A DNA stretch of 64,000 nt from Sabethes cyaneus (GCF_943734655.1 NC_071355.1:72501449-72565448), one strand, 5' to 3'. Positions 1-11,464 are shown, counted from the stretch's first letter. Translations and numbers: made by a program. The notes: generated from the letters alone by a model not told the origin.

Positions 1-2
1 GT

Positions 3-383
3 AGACAAGCCAAACAGTTTATCTACCCAAATCCTGCAGTAGCTAAAAAACTACTCCATTTAACTCGTAGTGAACTACGCACAATCACGGGACTCCTAAC
101 AGGACACAGCCCCGCTCTTTATCATTTAAAGAATATCGGCAAGGTATCATCCGACGCCTGCCGCTTTTGTAACTCTGAACCTGAAAGTTCAGCGCATCTG
201 CTCTGCTATTGCGGAGATCTTGCATTATCAAGGCACAAATTCTTAGGAAGTTTCCTTCTTACTCCATATCAGGTATGGAGCCTAAATCCCAAAACGGTCA
301 CTGGCTTTATAAACCATGTAGTACCGAATTGGGGCACTGCCAATGCCGAATACCCTTCTGACATACAAAAAAGGGACTCCTGA
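3..383 (+). pseudogene. C-terminal end of a non-LTR retrotransposon ORF2
   Basis: An open frame enters from the left edge and runs 126 codons to a TGA. It encodes the region after the reverse transcriptase in LINEs of the Jockey/LOA group: LRTITGLLTGHSPALYHL, then a cysteine/histidine motif, CRFCNSEPESSAHLLCYC, followed by a hydrophobic tail. No stop interrupts it here, but the start and the catalytic domains lie outside the window, so intactness cannot be judged. The first codon position is arbitrary. The LOA-like assignment rests on the tail only; a Jockey assignment is possible. Confidence 0.75.
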
Positions 384-678
384 GAAAATGAAGTTCCGTA
401 TTTCTTGTATTTTTATACATAACTTTTGAACTAAAAGTTAGATAAATACAAAATTCAATAACGACTTATGGGACAGCCTGCCCTTTTATTTGATACTAAT
501 ATCATCAAAATCGGTCCAGCCATCTCCGAGAAAAGTTGGCTCGATGAAAAGCGTCACACACATACACACACAGAAAATGCTCAGTTTTCGAAACTGAGTT
601 GAATGGTATCCGACATTCGGCCCGCAGGACCTTCTTTCCATTTCCGGTTTACCGAGTGATTTCTATCCCTTTATATTA
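384..678. other. LINE 3' flank with a CA-rich microsatellite
   Basis: This stretch follows the LINE stop codon and probably contains its 3' untranslated region. A (CA)n-like run lies near 543-581. I see no open frame or RNA gene. Confidence 0.45.
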
Positions 679-699
679 TCTCTATCTATAAAAAAGGAT

Positions 700-722
700 T
701 TCTGTCTGTCTGTCTGTCTGTC
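700..722. repeat. (TCTG)n microsatellite
   Basis: A perfect run of TCTG units sits just inside the left end of the Helitron-like element, immediately before its first tandem unit. Confidence 0.85.
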
Positions 723-1640
723 CCTATGTTCCTTTTAGAATCGAAAACTACTGAACCGATCGGCGTGAAAATTTTCATGTAGGGGTTTTTGGGGCTACGG
801 AAGGTTCTCTCGATGGCAAAAGACTCCTCCCCCCACTAAGAGGGGGGGGCTCCCATACAAATCTATGCCTATAAAAATGGATTTCTGTCTGCTCTATGTT
901 CCTTATAGAAACGAAAACTATTGAACCAACCAGAGTGAAAATTGGCATGTATGGGTTTTTGGTGCCAGGGAAGGTTCTTATGATGGTTAGAGATCCCTCT
1001 CCCCACTAAGAGGGGGGCTCCCATACAAATCTATACCTATAAAAATGGATTTCTGTCTGCCCGAATGTTCCTTATAGAATCGAAAACTACTGAACCGATC
1101 GGCGTGAAAATTTGCATATAGAGGTTTTTGGGGCCAGGAAAGGTTCTTATGATGGTTAGAGACCCCTCCTCCCACTAAGATGGGGGGGCTCCCATACAAA
1201 TGAAACACAAATTTCTGCATAACTCGAGAATTAATCAAGCAAATGGAACAAACTTTTACATATGGGTCTTTTTGGAGACTAGGATTTTTTCTATGGTGAA
1301 TTGAGATCCCTCTCCACTTTAGGAGGGGGGGGTTCCTATACAAATGAAATACAAATTTCCTTATAACTCGAGAACTAATCAAGCAAATGGAACCAAATTT
1401 AGCATGTGGGAGTTTTTGGAGGCATGAATTTTTTCTATGATGAATTAGGACCCCTCTCCCTTTTTAGGAGGGAGGGCTCCCATACAAATGAAATACAAGT
1501 TTCCTCATAAGTTGAAAAGTAATCAAGCAAATGGAACCAAATTTGGCATGTGGGGGGTTTTGGAGGCAGGAATTTTTTAATGATGGTTTGAGACCCCTCA
1601 CCCCTGTGGTAGGGGGACTATCATACAAATAAAACAGAAA
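717..1640 (+). repeat. Six tandem units of about 140-170 bp
   Basis: Each unit contains a GAATCGAAAACTACTGAACC-like or AACTAATCAAGCAAATGGAA-like stretch, a run of G/T (GGGGTTTTTGGGGC), GGTTCTTATGATGGTTAGAG or a diverged form, a C-rich block and then CTCCCATACAAAT. The last motif recurs near 850, 1018, 1189, 1333, 1478 and 1619, so spacing falls from about 170 bp in the first units to about 143 bp in the later ones. The first three units form one subtype and the last three another. Confidence 0.85.
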
Positions 1641-1756
1641 TTTTCGCGTAACGCAAAAACTAATCGAACTCCAGAAATTTCAGACTCTTTCATAAAACAT
1701 TAATCAATAACAAGACCACCAAAAACTATCAATAGTAACATTAGATAATTCAGCGC

Positions 1757-1842
1757 GAGCCGGCCACAGGCCGCGAGTGTTACCGGCGACCTGCGTTGGA
1801 AGCGCCGGCCACTGCGGGGGGCAGCCCCCCGTAGAAATCACC
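1757..1842. repeat. GC-rich hairpin module, repeated in inverted orientation near 48590-48690
   Basis: This module contains GAGCCGGCC, GCGCCGGCCACTG and the self-complementary run CGGGGGGCAGCCCCCCG. The same order of blocks, then AGGTTTATTT and CTTTCCTTCAGTTGGGT, occurs in reverse complement at 48510-48690. The two copies therefore belong to one repeat family, at opposite ends of the window. Confidence 0.75.
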
Positions 1843-2287
1843 TCTATCTAGGTTTATTTATTTTTCTAGATCTACTAACCTCTATTACTTTCCTTCAGTT
1901 GGGTCACCCCTGCGAAATGGTACTTTCTACGAAAAGATTTTCCATGAAATGTTACATCCCGCGTAAGGGTTTTCGCGAAATGGTATTCTGCGAAACTCTA
2001 TATCCCGCGTTATGGTCAACCGAGAATTGGTGTTCCGCAAAATGGTATTGGCGAAATGGTTTGTAATGATGGCGAATATTTAAATGCTATCTGCTTTATT
2101 TTATCAACCTAAGCAATGGGGGGAGTTGTTTTCTACTTTACTGTGAGGAAAATTTGTATATTAAAACACCCATGAACTCCCCAGAAACCTGCAAAACTCG
2201 AGATTGTGACAAAGGTCATCCGAGATTCACGATTTATGTACAACACAGTTTAATTTGTGGCAATACGAAGTTTGTCGGGTCAGCTAG

Positions 2288-5200
2288 TATATTTATATAG
2301 TAGAAAGGCAAAATATATATGAACAATAAAAATCGAAAACCGATTTTAGCATTTTTGTCCGGCCCGGCCCCTCTGTGAGATGGAGCAATTCAGCTTGATC
2401 AGCAAATTCAACGAACTGCTCGTACATCCAAAAGAGATTCTTCCGTTCATGTAACATTTTCATAACCAATGGCTTCTCAAGTATAAATTTCGAGCCCGGT
2501 TATAATTGGATTCAATTATAGCTTGGTTCGATTCGCGGATCCCCTAGCTTGGATAAAAAGGAGCGGTACACTACTTCTCAAGCGTTGCTTCAATGCCTCC
2601 CTTTCCGAATTTGTCCGCTCTTTCCCTTCACGGCTGGTCCCATTCTGTTTGGAACCTATCAAAACCTTTGTTTCATTACTCTTTTGTACCGTTCCATCCG
2701 TTGATTGTAAAAAACTATCGTTATAAAAAAAAATTAAATTTCAGTTGAAAATTATTTCTCACTAGGCCATTGCAAATTATTTTTTAAAGTTTTTGTCACC
2801 CCCCTTTGAAGTTGGCATGAAAAATCGGAGGGCAAAAATATAATTTGTCGGATATAAGTCAAAATATTTTTATAAAATCAATTGTCTGTGATCTCAGCCT
2901 AAAAAACTCGAAAAATGGGTATTAACGCTTGTAACACGGAACAGAAATGGAAATTTCGAGCAACGGAATTTCCGAAAATCAGCCAAAAAAAAATCATTCG
3001 ATTTTGTCTTTCTGTTCATATCTTTTGCATGAAAATAATAACGGATATATAATAGAAGATGTCACTTTTAAATTTTAAGTAAAATGCTAAAAACGCAGTT
3101 TTTTTAACCGATTAAAAAAATCTCTTTATTTTGTTTTCGCCCCCACCCCCCCCCCCCCCCTTCAGTTGACCAACACCAGATGGACAAAAACTTTTTTAAA
3201 TGTTTGTAATGGCCTTATCAACTGGAAGAAACTTAAATCAATTTTTGTATAAGACAGTTTTTTGAAAAGATGAAATATCTTATTTAGAGGTATCCCTGTA
3301 AAGTCATAGAGATCGAGGGAATGACGAAAACTAATAAGGAAAACTAAAAACGAAACTGATAAGGAAAACAAGAATCAAATTTGCGAGCAGAAAAAATGAA
3401 TGATTAGTAGGAACTCATCAATGAGAACAAAATGCGATTGCTTTCTAATAAGTTTTTAAATTCTATGAAGCACAGAATGACCAAAACTTCGAACTAGCTA
3501 ATTTTCGCTATAAATCTTCATTCAACTTGAGCTCAGTGCCCTTAATAATCAGCAAAAGGCAGGCACAGACGCCGGTGAAACGTCTACGCCGTAAACACAC
3601 AAAGTAACTTCATCAACGAGATTATGAAGTTTCGCTAACCAGGATCCTCTTTCACCCCGCACGAACTCGTCCACAATCAGATAATATCAAGATAATCGCA
3701 GAATCTGACGTGATGAAAATTAATAAAGCTCGACTGCGATCTTCATGATTCACGTCGGTTTGATCCGCCCTCGACGCCAGTCAGTGTATGAACCAAGCAA
3801 ACAACAGAGACCCTGGCTGCAAGCTGAAGCCGCTATGCTATGATACTCCAGCGTCAACATTTGCAAGCAAAAGCTACCTACTTCACAGTCCGAGTCTTGT
3901 GCGTTGCTTTGAGAAATTTCCCTCCATCGCTGCGGATCAGTTGTTTCCTGCGCAGTCACCCAGTCGGCTCCGCCCTATCCTGATTCGTTCGTTGCTATTA
4001 AAAGGTATTGCAATGTTATGACACAACCAATTAAAACCTGTTCAAATTCAGCACAGAGTTTAGCTGCCTGCTGCCTATCAATCTATCAAAATCACATTAT
4101 GATTATGAGTGAGTCTGTCTACGCCACTTTGAATATGTTACTCAGCCGAAAAGGTTAGGGTGGTTTCCTAAAATCGTTTGAAGGGTGTAACAACATAAAT
4201 TCAAATTAAGAAAATCCAACACTAACTAAAGTGACTAACAAATAACCAGTTAAAAAATTAAACTTTGATTGGTGCTAGTTAAATGTGCTGAAATTAGTTT
4301 AATTCGTTTGTCCAGTATAAGCCCGAAGTTTAATAATTTTAAACAATAACATGCTGGCCTCAAACCGAACACCCTAACCACCCCGAACGGCGGCGGCGGT
4401 CATCCCGGAGGGTCCGAACCACAGTTTCAATTTTGTATCTTTCATCAAGCTGCCCCGATGAGTTTTGCTTAAATAGACTGGATTAGAAGTTACGCGTTTC
4501 GTCGCGGTATCAGTCATTGCTTACGGGTCGCGAATCAACATAAAACGCATTAATAGGCAATTCGAGGAGTTTCCTCCCCCGGGGGCCTAGGCCTAGTTAC
4601 TCGCGACAGGGTCGACACTGGCACTGGTTGAACAATATTGCTGCCACTTTCAATCTGCACTCACGCAGAGCAGCGCATTTGGGGCGTGGAAAACGTTAGA
4701 GTCATTAGGCAACGGAGGCTAACTGACTGGCTAATATTTGTGAATCACGATTCCTGCTGCCATAATTGTAACTATCAAGGCGTGGAATGCAAAGTTTTCT
4801 AACTACCAAGACGTGACATTGATTGTTGACTATGATCGGACTATCGGAGCAGTTGATGGTCATCCTTCCGGCTTTTTGAGGTTGATGGCGTGTCACTTTG
4901 TGGTTGCTAATTTAAATTTCTCGTACTGCAATTACCCCACTGACCGCAAAATGAGGCTACGAATATTCTAACTTACATCCGGCTGTTATTGCGATGCAAA
5001 CCATAGACGTAAACAGGACAATATGCAAATCAGGGTGTGAGGTTTCTCCGCTCGTGATGAGTTTGGGATGGGAAATACCTAAGGCAGAATATGAGAAATG
5101 ATTATTTGCTGACAGGTGTCTTGATTCTTTTGCGTTATTAAATGTTACCTTCTTCCCCTTGACCACTCAAGTGCTGTGTAATTAAAATCTGTAAACTTCT

Positions 5201-5479
5201 TTTCTTTTTGCAGGTAAGGAAAGATTGACAATATGCAGCCGTGAAATATCTGAAATCCAGGTACCAGTGGTAGTAGAATTAAATAGACATTCCTCCCAAC
5301 TTCCTTGGTGATTCGGGCATGCTGTTAAGATGAAGAACACTTGCTCGCCGGTGCAAAGGACAGACACGGTGTTTCTACAAAACGGTAAGACACAGGAATA
5401 TTGCCATTCCTGTGATGTGCAATAATAGTGCTGGCAAGATAACCCAGAAATCACCAGGAATGGGATTAGAATTATAATT
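2288..5479. other. No recognisable gene; AT-rich spacer with a poly-C tract
   Basis: I see no conserved domain in any frame. A homopolymer-rich C tract lies at about 3138-3160. The segment at 4385-4420 is locally GC-rich (GGCGGCGGCGG). Short open frames here, for example 3788-4021 and 5182-5493, lack any familiar motif. The last part, 5215-5480, may be further degenerate LINE sequence because it leads directly into the RT remnant at 5480. Confidence 0.5.
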
Positions 5480-6000
5480 GTAGAACCACCCACACAGGAG
5501 GTATTTGGGAAAGTAATCTGTGAGCTGAAAACTGGTAAAACAGCTAATGCTCAAGTAAAGAACTTCTAAATGCGAAGATCGAGCGGCTATACGAAGCAAT
5601 TCACCAGATCATTGTCATAATCTGGAAAGAAGAACAAAAGCCGGAGGAGTCAGCGGTTGGAAGGCCTCATTGGCTCTATTTTGTGAAAATGGTATTGAGT
5701 GGAGTGTAAAAACTAACGAGGCATAACTTTGGTAATACGGAAGTTGCTCTCCCGTTCCCTTTACTGTACACTACACTAAGACCGTTAGCGGAGTCTTTCG
5801 TCGGCGAGTACCAATCTGGTTTTCGTGAGGGTCGCACCACGATGGATCAGGTGTTTACCGTACGTCAGTTACTAGTCATGTTCCGGGAGTACAACTTGTA
5901 GACCCAACATTTGTTTGTAGATTTTAAGGCGGTGTACGATTCAGCCAAACGAAATGAGTTATGGCAGATAATGCTTGGATGGACTGAAGCAAGGCAATGT
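5480..6000 (+). pseudogene. RTE-like non-LTR reverse transcriptase remnant
   Basis: Several frames pieced together recall the finger and palm region of an RTE-type LINE. GKVICELKTGKTANAQVK matches the region before the RT. A WKEEQKPEE-like segment follows. YQSGFREGRTTMDQVFTVRQ (about 5810-5870) is the conserved block before motif A, and LFVDFKAVYDSAKR (about 5912-5955) is motif A with its catalytic aspartate. In-frame stops and frameshifts break it, including one stop between the last two blocks. The YADD motif is not seen. It is a dead fragment on the plus strand. Confidence 0.7.
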
Positions 6001-6239
6001 ACTCTCTAACCTGAACTGCAATACGAAGAGCAATACTGCAATACGAAAGGAACGCGACTATCATCACGAAATGTCACATGCTTATTCTGTTATCATAAAT
6101 TAGTGGACCAATAAAAATGTATTTCAGGCATCTGACGATAGGTTAGAGATAATAATCAGAAGCAGCACTTTGTGACAGAAGTCTAGTTCTTTATCACTAT
6201 ATTCTCAAAAAGAAGTAAACGAGAATCGGATAGTCTTCA

Positions 6240-7970
6240 ATTGCCATGACGAATCGCAACCGTTCTCATCTGGTTCTTACGGATACTCTTTGCGATACGT
6301 GCGGCAAAGTTTCTACCGAAAATAATTCGATGATCCCTTGCGATGGACGGCAAAAGTTGCATCAAACCCGCTGCATCTGAATTTCCGATGTAAAAAAGGA
6401 AGGTAAGTGGTACTGCAAAGAAGAAGTATGCCAAAGGAAGAAGAAAAGAAGTCGCTCCAAGACAGGTGGTAACGATTCCAACATCAAATCTGACCGCTCA
6501 ACATCTCTAGAGAACAACCTGAAAGCGATGCACAAGAAGCAGAAACGGTTTGAGTAGGAGCTAGAAATGGATGTGTTAATTAAAAGGGAAGAGATGGAGT
6601 TCCACCGAGCTATCGAGATGAAGCGGATGCTGATGGAAAAGCAGTTACTCGAAGACGAAAAACAGAAAGACAAGGAGATGCAAGAAGTCATTCTGCTAGC
6701 ACGACAGGAATAGCTAGACCGGTCATTGTCATTGGCGAACAAAATGAAGGCGATCCGTCAATACTGGCGAATGTCTGGAAACAGTAAAAGGCGGAGTACG
6801 AAGGTGAAAAAGCTAACAAAAGAGAATCGGGAGAAATTCGAAGAAGTCCATGAAGAAGATAGCGATTTCAGTGAAAACAACAGCGACGGTGAAGAAAGTC
6901 TACACGAAGACGAATCGGGCGATGAACCTGATGGAATAAAGAAGATCTCGAAAAAATCCGATCGATTGTGTCGACACGAGCAATGGCAGGTACAAGCCGA
7001 ACCGACCAAGACGCAACTGATAGCCTGAAATGGGTACAAATTTCTTGGGAAAGCCGGAAGAAACACCGTTACTCTTAGGAATGTACTGAGCGTCCTACGA
7101 AGCTTATAAGTACTCGAATATCAAAAAGCTTGTGCGGCTAGAAGAATGCCAAAAAAGTCAAACTCTGGAGATGGCTGGAAGACAGCTGCTTTTACCAAAA
7201 ACAGTTCCGAAAGTAATCGCAAGGCTTCGACGGTTTTTTTGGTCATCCGGAACAACTTCTGTAGAGTCATCTGGAGAAGGTGCACAAACTGGAACCACTG
7301 CAAGGCTGGAAAGTTGGCCACATTCATACCCTTCGCTATAGTCGTCGAGCAGCTTTGCGAATATTTGGAGGCGGCGGATCCCAAGCACTTCATCGATTCG
7401 CTTCTCTTTAAAGAGCTCTTTAAAGTTCCGGATGATTCCGGTTAGCCTGCACTGTGAGGAAAAGTCCATCAGTGTCTTAGTCTTTCTGGACGAAGAAGCG
7501 TCCGTAGCCCTGGTGGAAAAAAGCGTGGCGGATCGCTTGAGCATTGCTGAAATCCTTGAAAAGCTTACGATACGTGGACGGCCGACATTGCTAGAGTGGA
7601 GAAGGATTCCAAACGGATGAAACTGTGAGTGTCAGGTGTCGGACAGAACGAGAAGATGTTAAAGTCAGTCCGCATCGTAGATAGGTTGATGCTGCCTAAT
7701 CAAGCGACAGATGCAGGGAATCTCGTACGACAACTCAAGCACATATGCAGGGAATCTCGTACGACAACTCAAGCACATACGAGATCTGCCTATTACGTCG
7801 TACAATGGACGACTAAAGATGCTAACAGGACTAAATAACCTTCACTTATTGGTCTTTTTAAAGCCATGATCGAAACAGTAATAGACCCGAAGCTCAGATG
7901 GACAGTTTACGCACCGAAGCAAACAAATGTCACCGAATCGGAACATAGATTCCTGGGATTCCACCGTGAA
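6240..7970 (+). pseudogene. Degenerate BEL/Pao LTR-retrotransposon internal region
   Basis: Fragments in the order of a BEL/Pao polyprotein are spread over the three plus frames. A PHD-like cysteine cluster (CDTCGKV, then CDGR and later Cys/His) lies near 6290-6440. A long charged coiled-coil segment follows at 6480-6830. The gag-like piece LATFIPFAIVVEQL lies near 7310-7350. An aspartic-protease-like segment at 7432-7560 has FLDEEASVALVEKSVADRL, in which the D of the active-site region is kept but the usual following glycine is lost. Polymerase-side pieces such as TVYAPKQTNVTESEHRFLGF run to about 7965. Many stops and frameshifts are present, including a 34-bp tandem duplication at 7711-7778. 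No LTR was found. It cannot encode a working product as it stands. Confidence 0.7.
7711..7778 (+). repeat. Perfect 34-bp tandem duplication
   Basis: The unit starting ATGCAGGGAATCTCG occupies 7711-7744 and is repeated exactly at 7745-7778. Because 34 is not a multiple of three it shifts the frame of the BEL/Pao remnant. The identity of the copies suggests a recent slippage event. Confidence 0.9.
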
Positions 7971-8029
7971 GTCATTCGACAAGGACTTCAATTCAAAGAT
8001 CGAAGTGGTTCGAGAAACAGGAGCCGTTG

Positions 8030-8344
8030 ATGGCGGACGATCAAGTGTTCATTGCAAGTTTGATAAATGCTGTTCTACTAAGTTTACTAATAATTCTGGT
8101 GTCCCACAAGGCAGTAACATGGGTCCTCTATTATTCGCACGATATTCCATCACCGAGAAAAATCAATAAAACACTGAATAATGATGTTACATTACTGTTG
8201 GGTGTTGGCGTTAAACTTGTATAAGCCGATGATTTGAAGCTTTATATGCCGGTACGATCCATCGAAGCCTGTCGCCGATTACAAGAACTCCTGGAAGTAT
8301 TCGTATGCTGGTGCCGTAGTACCTGGTTACTTATTAGTATAGCT
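8030..8344 (+). pseudogene. Jockey-like reverse transcriptase remnant, left part
   Basis: SGVPQGSNMGPLLF (about 8095-8135) is the RT block preceding the catalytic site in Jockey-type LINEs. After a frameshift, ADDLKLYMPVRSIEACRRLQ (about 8227-8285) gives the catalytic ADD and the helix after it. The reading then runs up to the 15-bp target site of the R1-like LINE and resumes at 15128. Stops lie between the blocks, so it was dead or dying. The join between this LINE and the BEL/Pao remnant is near 7970-8030. Confidence 0.75.
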
Positions 8345-8359
8345 AAATGTCATGTTATT
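8345..8359 (+). repeat. Left target-site duplication of the R1-like LINE
   Basis: AAATGTCATGTTATT here is repeated exactly at 15113-15127. The A residues next to the element tail make the left boundary uncertain by one or two bases. Confidence 0.9.
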
Positions 8360-8573
8360 GGCCGGTTAAGGCCCTAACCCAGCGAGGTTAAGGTGCCGAA
8401 CAAAGTCGCATTCGACTTTGCGCGACGCCGTATAGCCATAAGATGGGAGCGGGAACTCTTATCCCTACCTCCACGCGGTACCGGCCGGGACGCAACTGGG
8501 TCTAGGGTCGACCAAATACCAGTCTTTGGTTGCACCCTCAGTTGTGTGCTAACAGGGAAAGGGGGGCACGTTG

Positions 8574-8731
8574 TGCTTGTGGGTAGCGTGGCGCAGTGGT
8601 GTAAAGAGGCGAGCAGAGCTCAACTCCTATAAGCCAGCTGCGGGCGCCGTAGTGCTTGCGAGTAGCGTTGCGCAGTGGTGTAAAGAAGCGAGCGGGGCTC
8701 AATTCCTATAAGCCAGCTGCGGACGCCGTAA
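8574..8731 (+). repeat. Two 79-bp tandem units in the LINE 5' region
   Basis: The units begin TGCTTGTGGGTAGCG (8574) and TGCTTGCGAGTAGCG (8653). Both contain GCGCAGTGGTGTAAAGA and CCTATAAGCCAGCTGCGG. They lie in the untranslated leader, where LINEs often keep promoter repeats. That role is inferred, not shown. Confidence 0.85.
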
Positions 8732-9194
8732 CGTCCTGTTAGAGCTCAGGACTTTAAGCAAAAAAGCCGGGTCAGGAGTGCCATGGGCACATTAGGATCG
8801 GTTCCAGGAAGATCCTAATTACGGTGTACTGGACGGGCGGGAATAAACGTTTGGATTTGGCGCTACAGGGCTGACGGCTGTGCTATTCTACTACCTTATG
8901 TAAGGAAGGGTGGTACCTTCCTGAAACGGCGAGTAGGCTAATGGTACAGCTGCCTTCCGTCCCGTTAAAACCGTGGCTGGTCTCTAGGTACGTTCAAAGC
9001 TCGTCACTCACGTCAAAGTGCGGTGGTGTAGGCTCAGATGATACATTCCTGACTAACGCTGATCGGATGCTGACATCCCTGCCCCCATGAAGGGTAGGGG
9101 GGAGTGTCCCTAGCCATGGCCTCCCTGCTTGCATAGATCACCATGGGATCGTTAAGGCGACTACACAATTACGAGTGGAGATAGCGGCCTAGAG

Positions 9195-10338
9195 TTGGGA
9201 CCCTTTCGAATGGACAAATTTCTAAATTTGAATTTAAAAGAGGGATCGAATACGGGTGCTACTAGTGGCAAAGATGATATCTTTGCAAAAAGTAGTAAGT
9301 TGGCAAGGTCACCAACAGCAAAGACAGGTAGCCCCCCGTTATCGGGGGCGCGACCCAAGAAGGGAAGCCCGCCTAGATCGGGGGCACAGCCCATACAGGG
9401 AAGCCCCCCGAAAACGGGGGCGATACCGAAGAGGAAGTTGACACCACCTAGGACTAACACCCCAGTTAGAACGCCGGTGGCCATCGCTGCCAGCTCAGCC
9501 AAGAAGGCGAGCGACAGCGGTAGGCAAATGTCAACGGAGGGCGTGGTGCACCCTCCTGAGGGCGAAGTTGGGCTTCCTCCAGCTAGTAGCAAGCTGGAGG
9601 AAGCCAAAAAGTTGGTGGACGAGTTGTACTCGTTCATCAACTCAAGGTCAAATGTCCACCTCGACATTAAAAAGCTGGCGGTGAGCCTCCGCTCTACCGT
9701 CATAGCTGCCGAGGTGGAGAGGCAAGAGCTTCTGCAGCGATGCGAAATCGCCGAAGCTCTGGTCATAGCCGCTAAGGCTGTGGCCATACCTAGTCAGGCG
9801 CGTACGCCGCTTGCCAAGCGCAAGGCGGCTACGCCCGACCATGGACCAACGCTGGTAGCCAAGAGGCAGCGGACTTCGGCTCGCGCCTCTACCAGCGAAC
9901 GTGCGGAGGCGGTCCCGGATGGTGCTTCCGGGACCGGGGATGAGGAATGGCAGGTGGTTAGGCGTAAACCGCCGAGGCCGAAACCGAGCGAGGCTGCGGC
10001 TGCAAAGCCAAAGCCAAGGCGCGTCCATAAGGGCGACGCCTTAGTAGTGAAGCTGACAGGTGAGCTGTCGTACGCCGAACTACTGCGTAAGGTTCGAGTG
10101 GACCCCAAGTTGCAGGAGCTTGGGGCCAACGTAGTAAAGACCCGCCGAACCCAGGCAGGGGATATGCTCTTCGAACTCAAAAAGGACCCAACGGTCCAGA
10201 GTTCGAATTACCAGAAACTGGTAGAGCAGTCCCTGGGCGAAGCGGGTCAGGTAAAGGCGCTGTCGCAGCGTGTTCTGGTCGAGCGCAAAAATCTCGACGA
10301 GATTACGTCGACAGTGGACCTGAGTGATGCTCTGCGGG
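9195..10338 (+). pseudogene. R1-like LINE ORF1 (gag-like), N-terminal part
   Basis: The frame begins MGPFRMDKF, with no stop up to the hAT insertion at 10339; 32 further codons of transposon sequence follow before a TAG. The N-terminal third is rich in Ser, Pro, Lys and Arg and holds three short repeats each starting GSPP (residues about 46-84). A helical Lys/Glu/Leu-rich stretch follows (about 130-190). Near residues 275-360 is the conserved R1 ORF1 block (DALVVKLTGELSYAELLRKV, then GANVVKTRRTQAGDMLFELK). The zinc knuckles are on the other side of the insert. ORF1 proteins of this type bind the element RNA. As interrupted, the protein would lack its nucleic-acid-binding knuckles. Confidence 0.88.
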
Positions 10339-11464
10339 CAGCGATGCCAGATCAGCGGTTTTCCCGCTAGATTTAGCGGGATTTCAAGCCGGATAGCGGG
10401 ACTTAATAACCAAACGGCGGCTAGCGGGAATCTAGCGGTTTTCTTAAATAACTCGGCGGGATTTTAGCGGGAACTCGATTTAGCGATATTTGGTAGGCAA
10501 GAGAAGTGCTGACAGAGAGGTTGACAGCAAAAAACTTCGTTTATTGACAGTCTAATGTCTGCTCATGCATTGGCAGATGGTTCAGTATATCCTGCTGATT
10601 AGAAAACTCCGTGGTTTTTGCCTAGAATGGGATCAGTTCTGACAAATACTCATTAGAACTTACTGAACAAGAAGACCACCAAACCAATCCGTTTTGCGTA
10701 TTCATAATTTTTCCACAAACTAATTCGTTGCCAATGGCAAAATCCAACTGATTCATGAATTGCAAACAAAATAACACAAACAACTTATGTGTCTATATAC
10801 ATCATAATTTGCTATATACCGCAGCATTTGTATGATAACAAAACCAAAACAAATCGGCTGATGAGCCGCTATACCCTAAATCTAAAAGACAAATCGGTAC
10901 ATTTTTGCTAAAACAAAATATCAGCGAGAACAAAGAGCCGATGCGCTTTTCAGATATTTTTAAATTTTGGCTGCTTATAAAGATTGAAACATATCTTCTT
11001 TTGTCACCAAAAACCATAACCATTTGCCAGCTTTGCTGAAATTTTGCATTATTTTTATCAAAGTTAGACACTAAAAGTTAGACACTGTGCTAAAACCTTT
11101 TTTCGAAATTTTCGCATGTGTTCTTAGACTCCCTAATCTTATAATTCTTGCGAAATGTCGTAGTAAATTGTCATTATATGAGGGATAACAAGATACTTCT
11201 TTTTCTGTTTCCTGAAGCTTCGTCAACATGAATGCAGCAAATTTGCATAATGTTCATTTAATTGCAACCTCTCAATTTCAGCAGATCATCTTGATTTCAA
11301 ATGCAAGCCTTACTGAAATGAATATTCTGCACCAGAAACGCAAGAATAATATGACTTTTGGTTCAGCGGGATTTCTAGCGGGAAATAGACTCTAGACAGC
11401 GGGATTTCAGCGGGAAATCAACCTCTGGGCAGCGGGAAAATGGGCAATCGACCTGGTAACACTG
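10339..11464 (+). mobile_element. Non-autonomous hAT-type element inserted in ORF1
   Basis: The left end is CAGCGATGCCAGATC and the right end, in reverse complement, is CAGTGTTACCAGGTC. These imperfect inverted termini are of hAT type. CTGCGGG flanks both sides (10332-10338 and 11465-11471), so the duplication is 7 bp exact or 8 bp with one mismatch. Subterminal copies of TAGCGGGA-like motifs occur on both sides (at least six on the left, five on the right). The middle is AT-rich with no transposase. Removing the element and one duplication restores the ORF1 frame through the codon at the junction. Confidence 0.85.

Larger units (their letters stand above)
679..2287 (+). mobile_element. Non-autonomous Helitron-like element
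   Basis: The left end reads TCTCTATCTATAAAA after an A. The right end reads GTCGGGTCAGCTAG followed by T. This fits Helitron-type insertion between A and T, with a 5' TC and a 3' CTAG and no terminal inverted repeats. Inside are a TCTG microsatellite, six tandem units of 140-170 bp, a GC-rich self-complementary module near 1757-1842, and degenerate repeats of a GCGAAATGGTA-like motif (1905-2065). There is no Rep/helicase ORF, so it is non-autonomous. A minus-strand frame at 987-1382 arises only from the tandem units. The family call is from end features recalled for insect Helitrons; the exact left base is uncertain by 2 bp. Confidence 0.6.

Noticed and set aside
987..1382. 131-codon minus-strand open frame
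   Set aside because: It is produced by the tandem units of the Helitron-like element; its translation repeats with the units and matches no family.
9161..10180. Long minus-strand frames opposite ORF1 of the R1-like LINE
   Set aside because: They are antisense shadows in GC-rich coding DNA; the plus frame has the conserved R1 ORF1 block and zinc knuckles.
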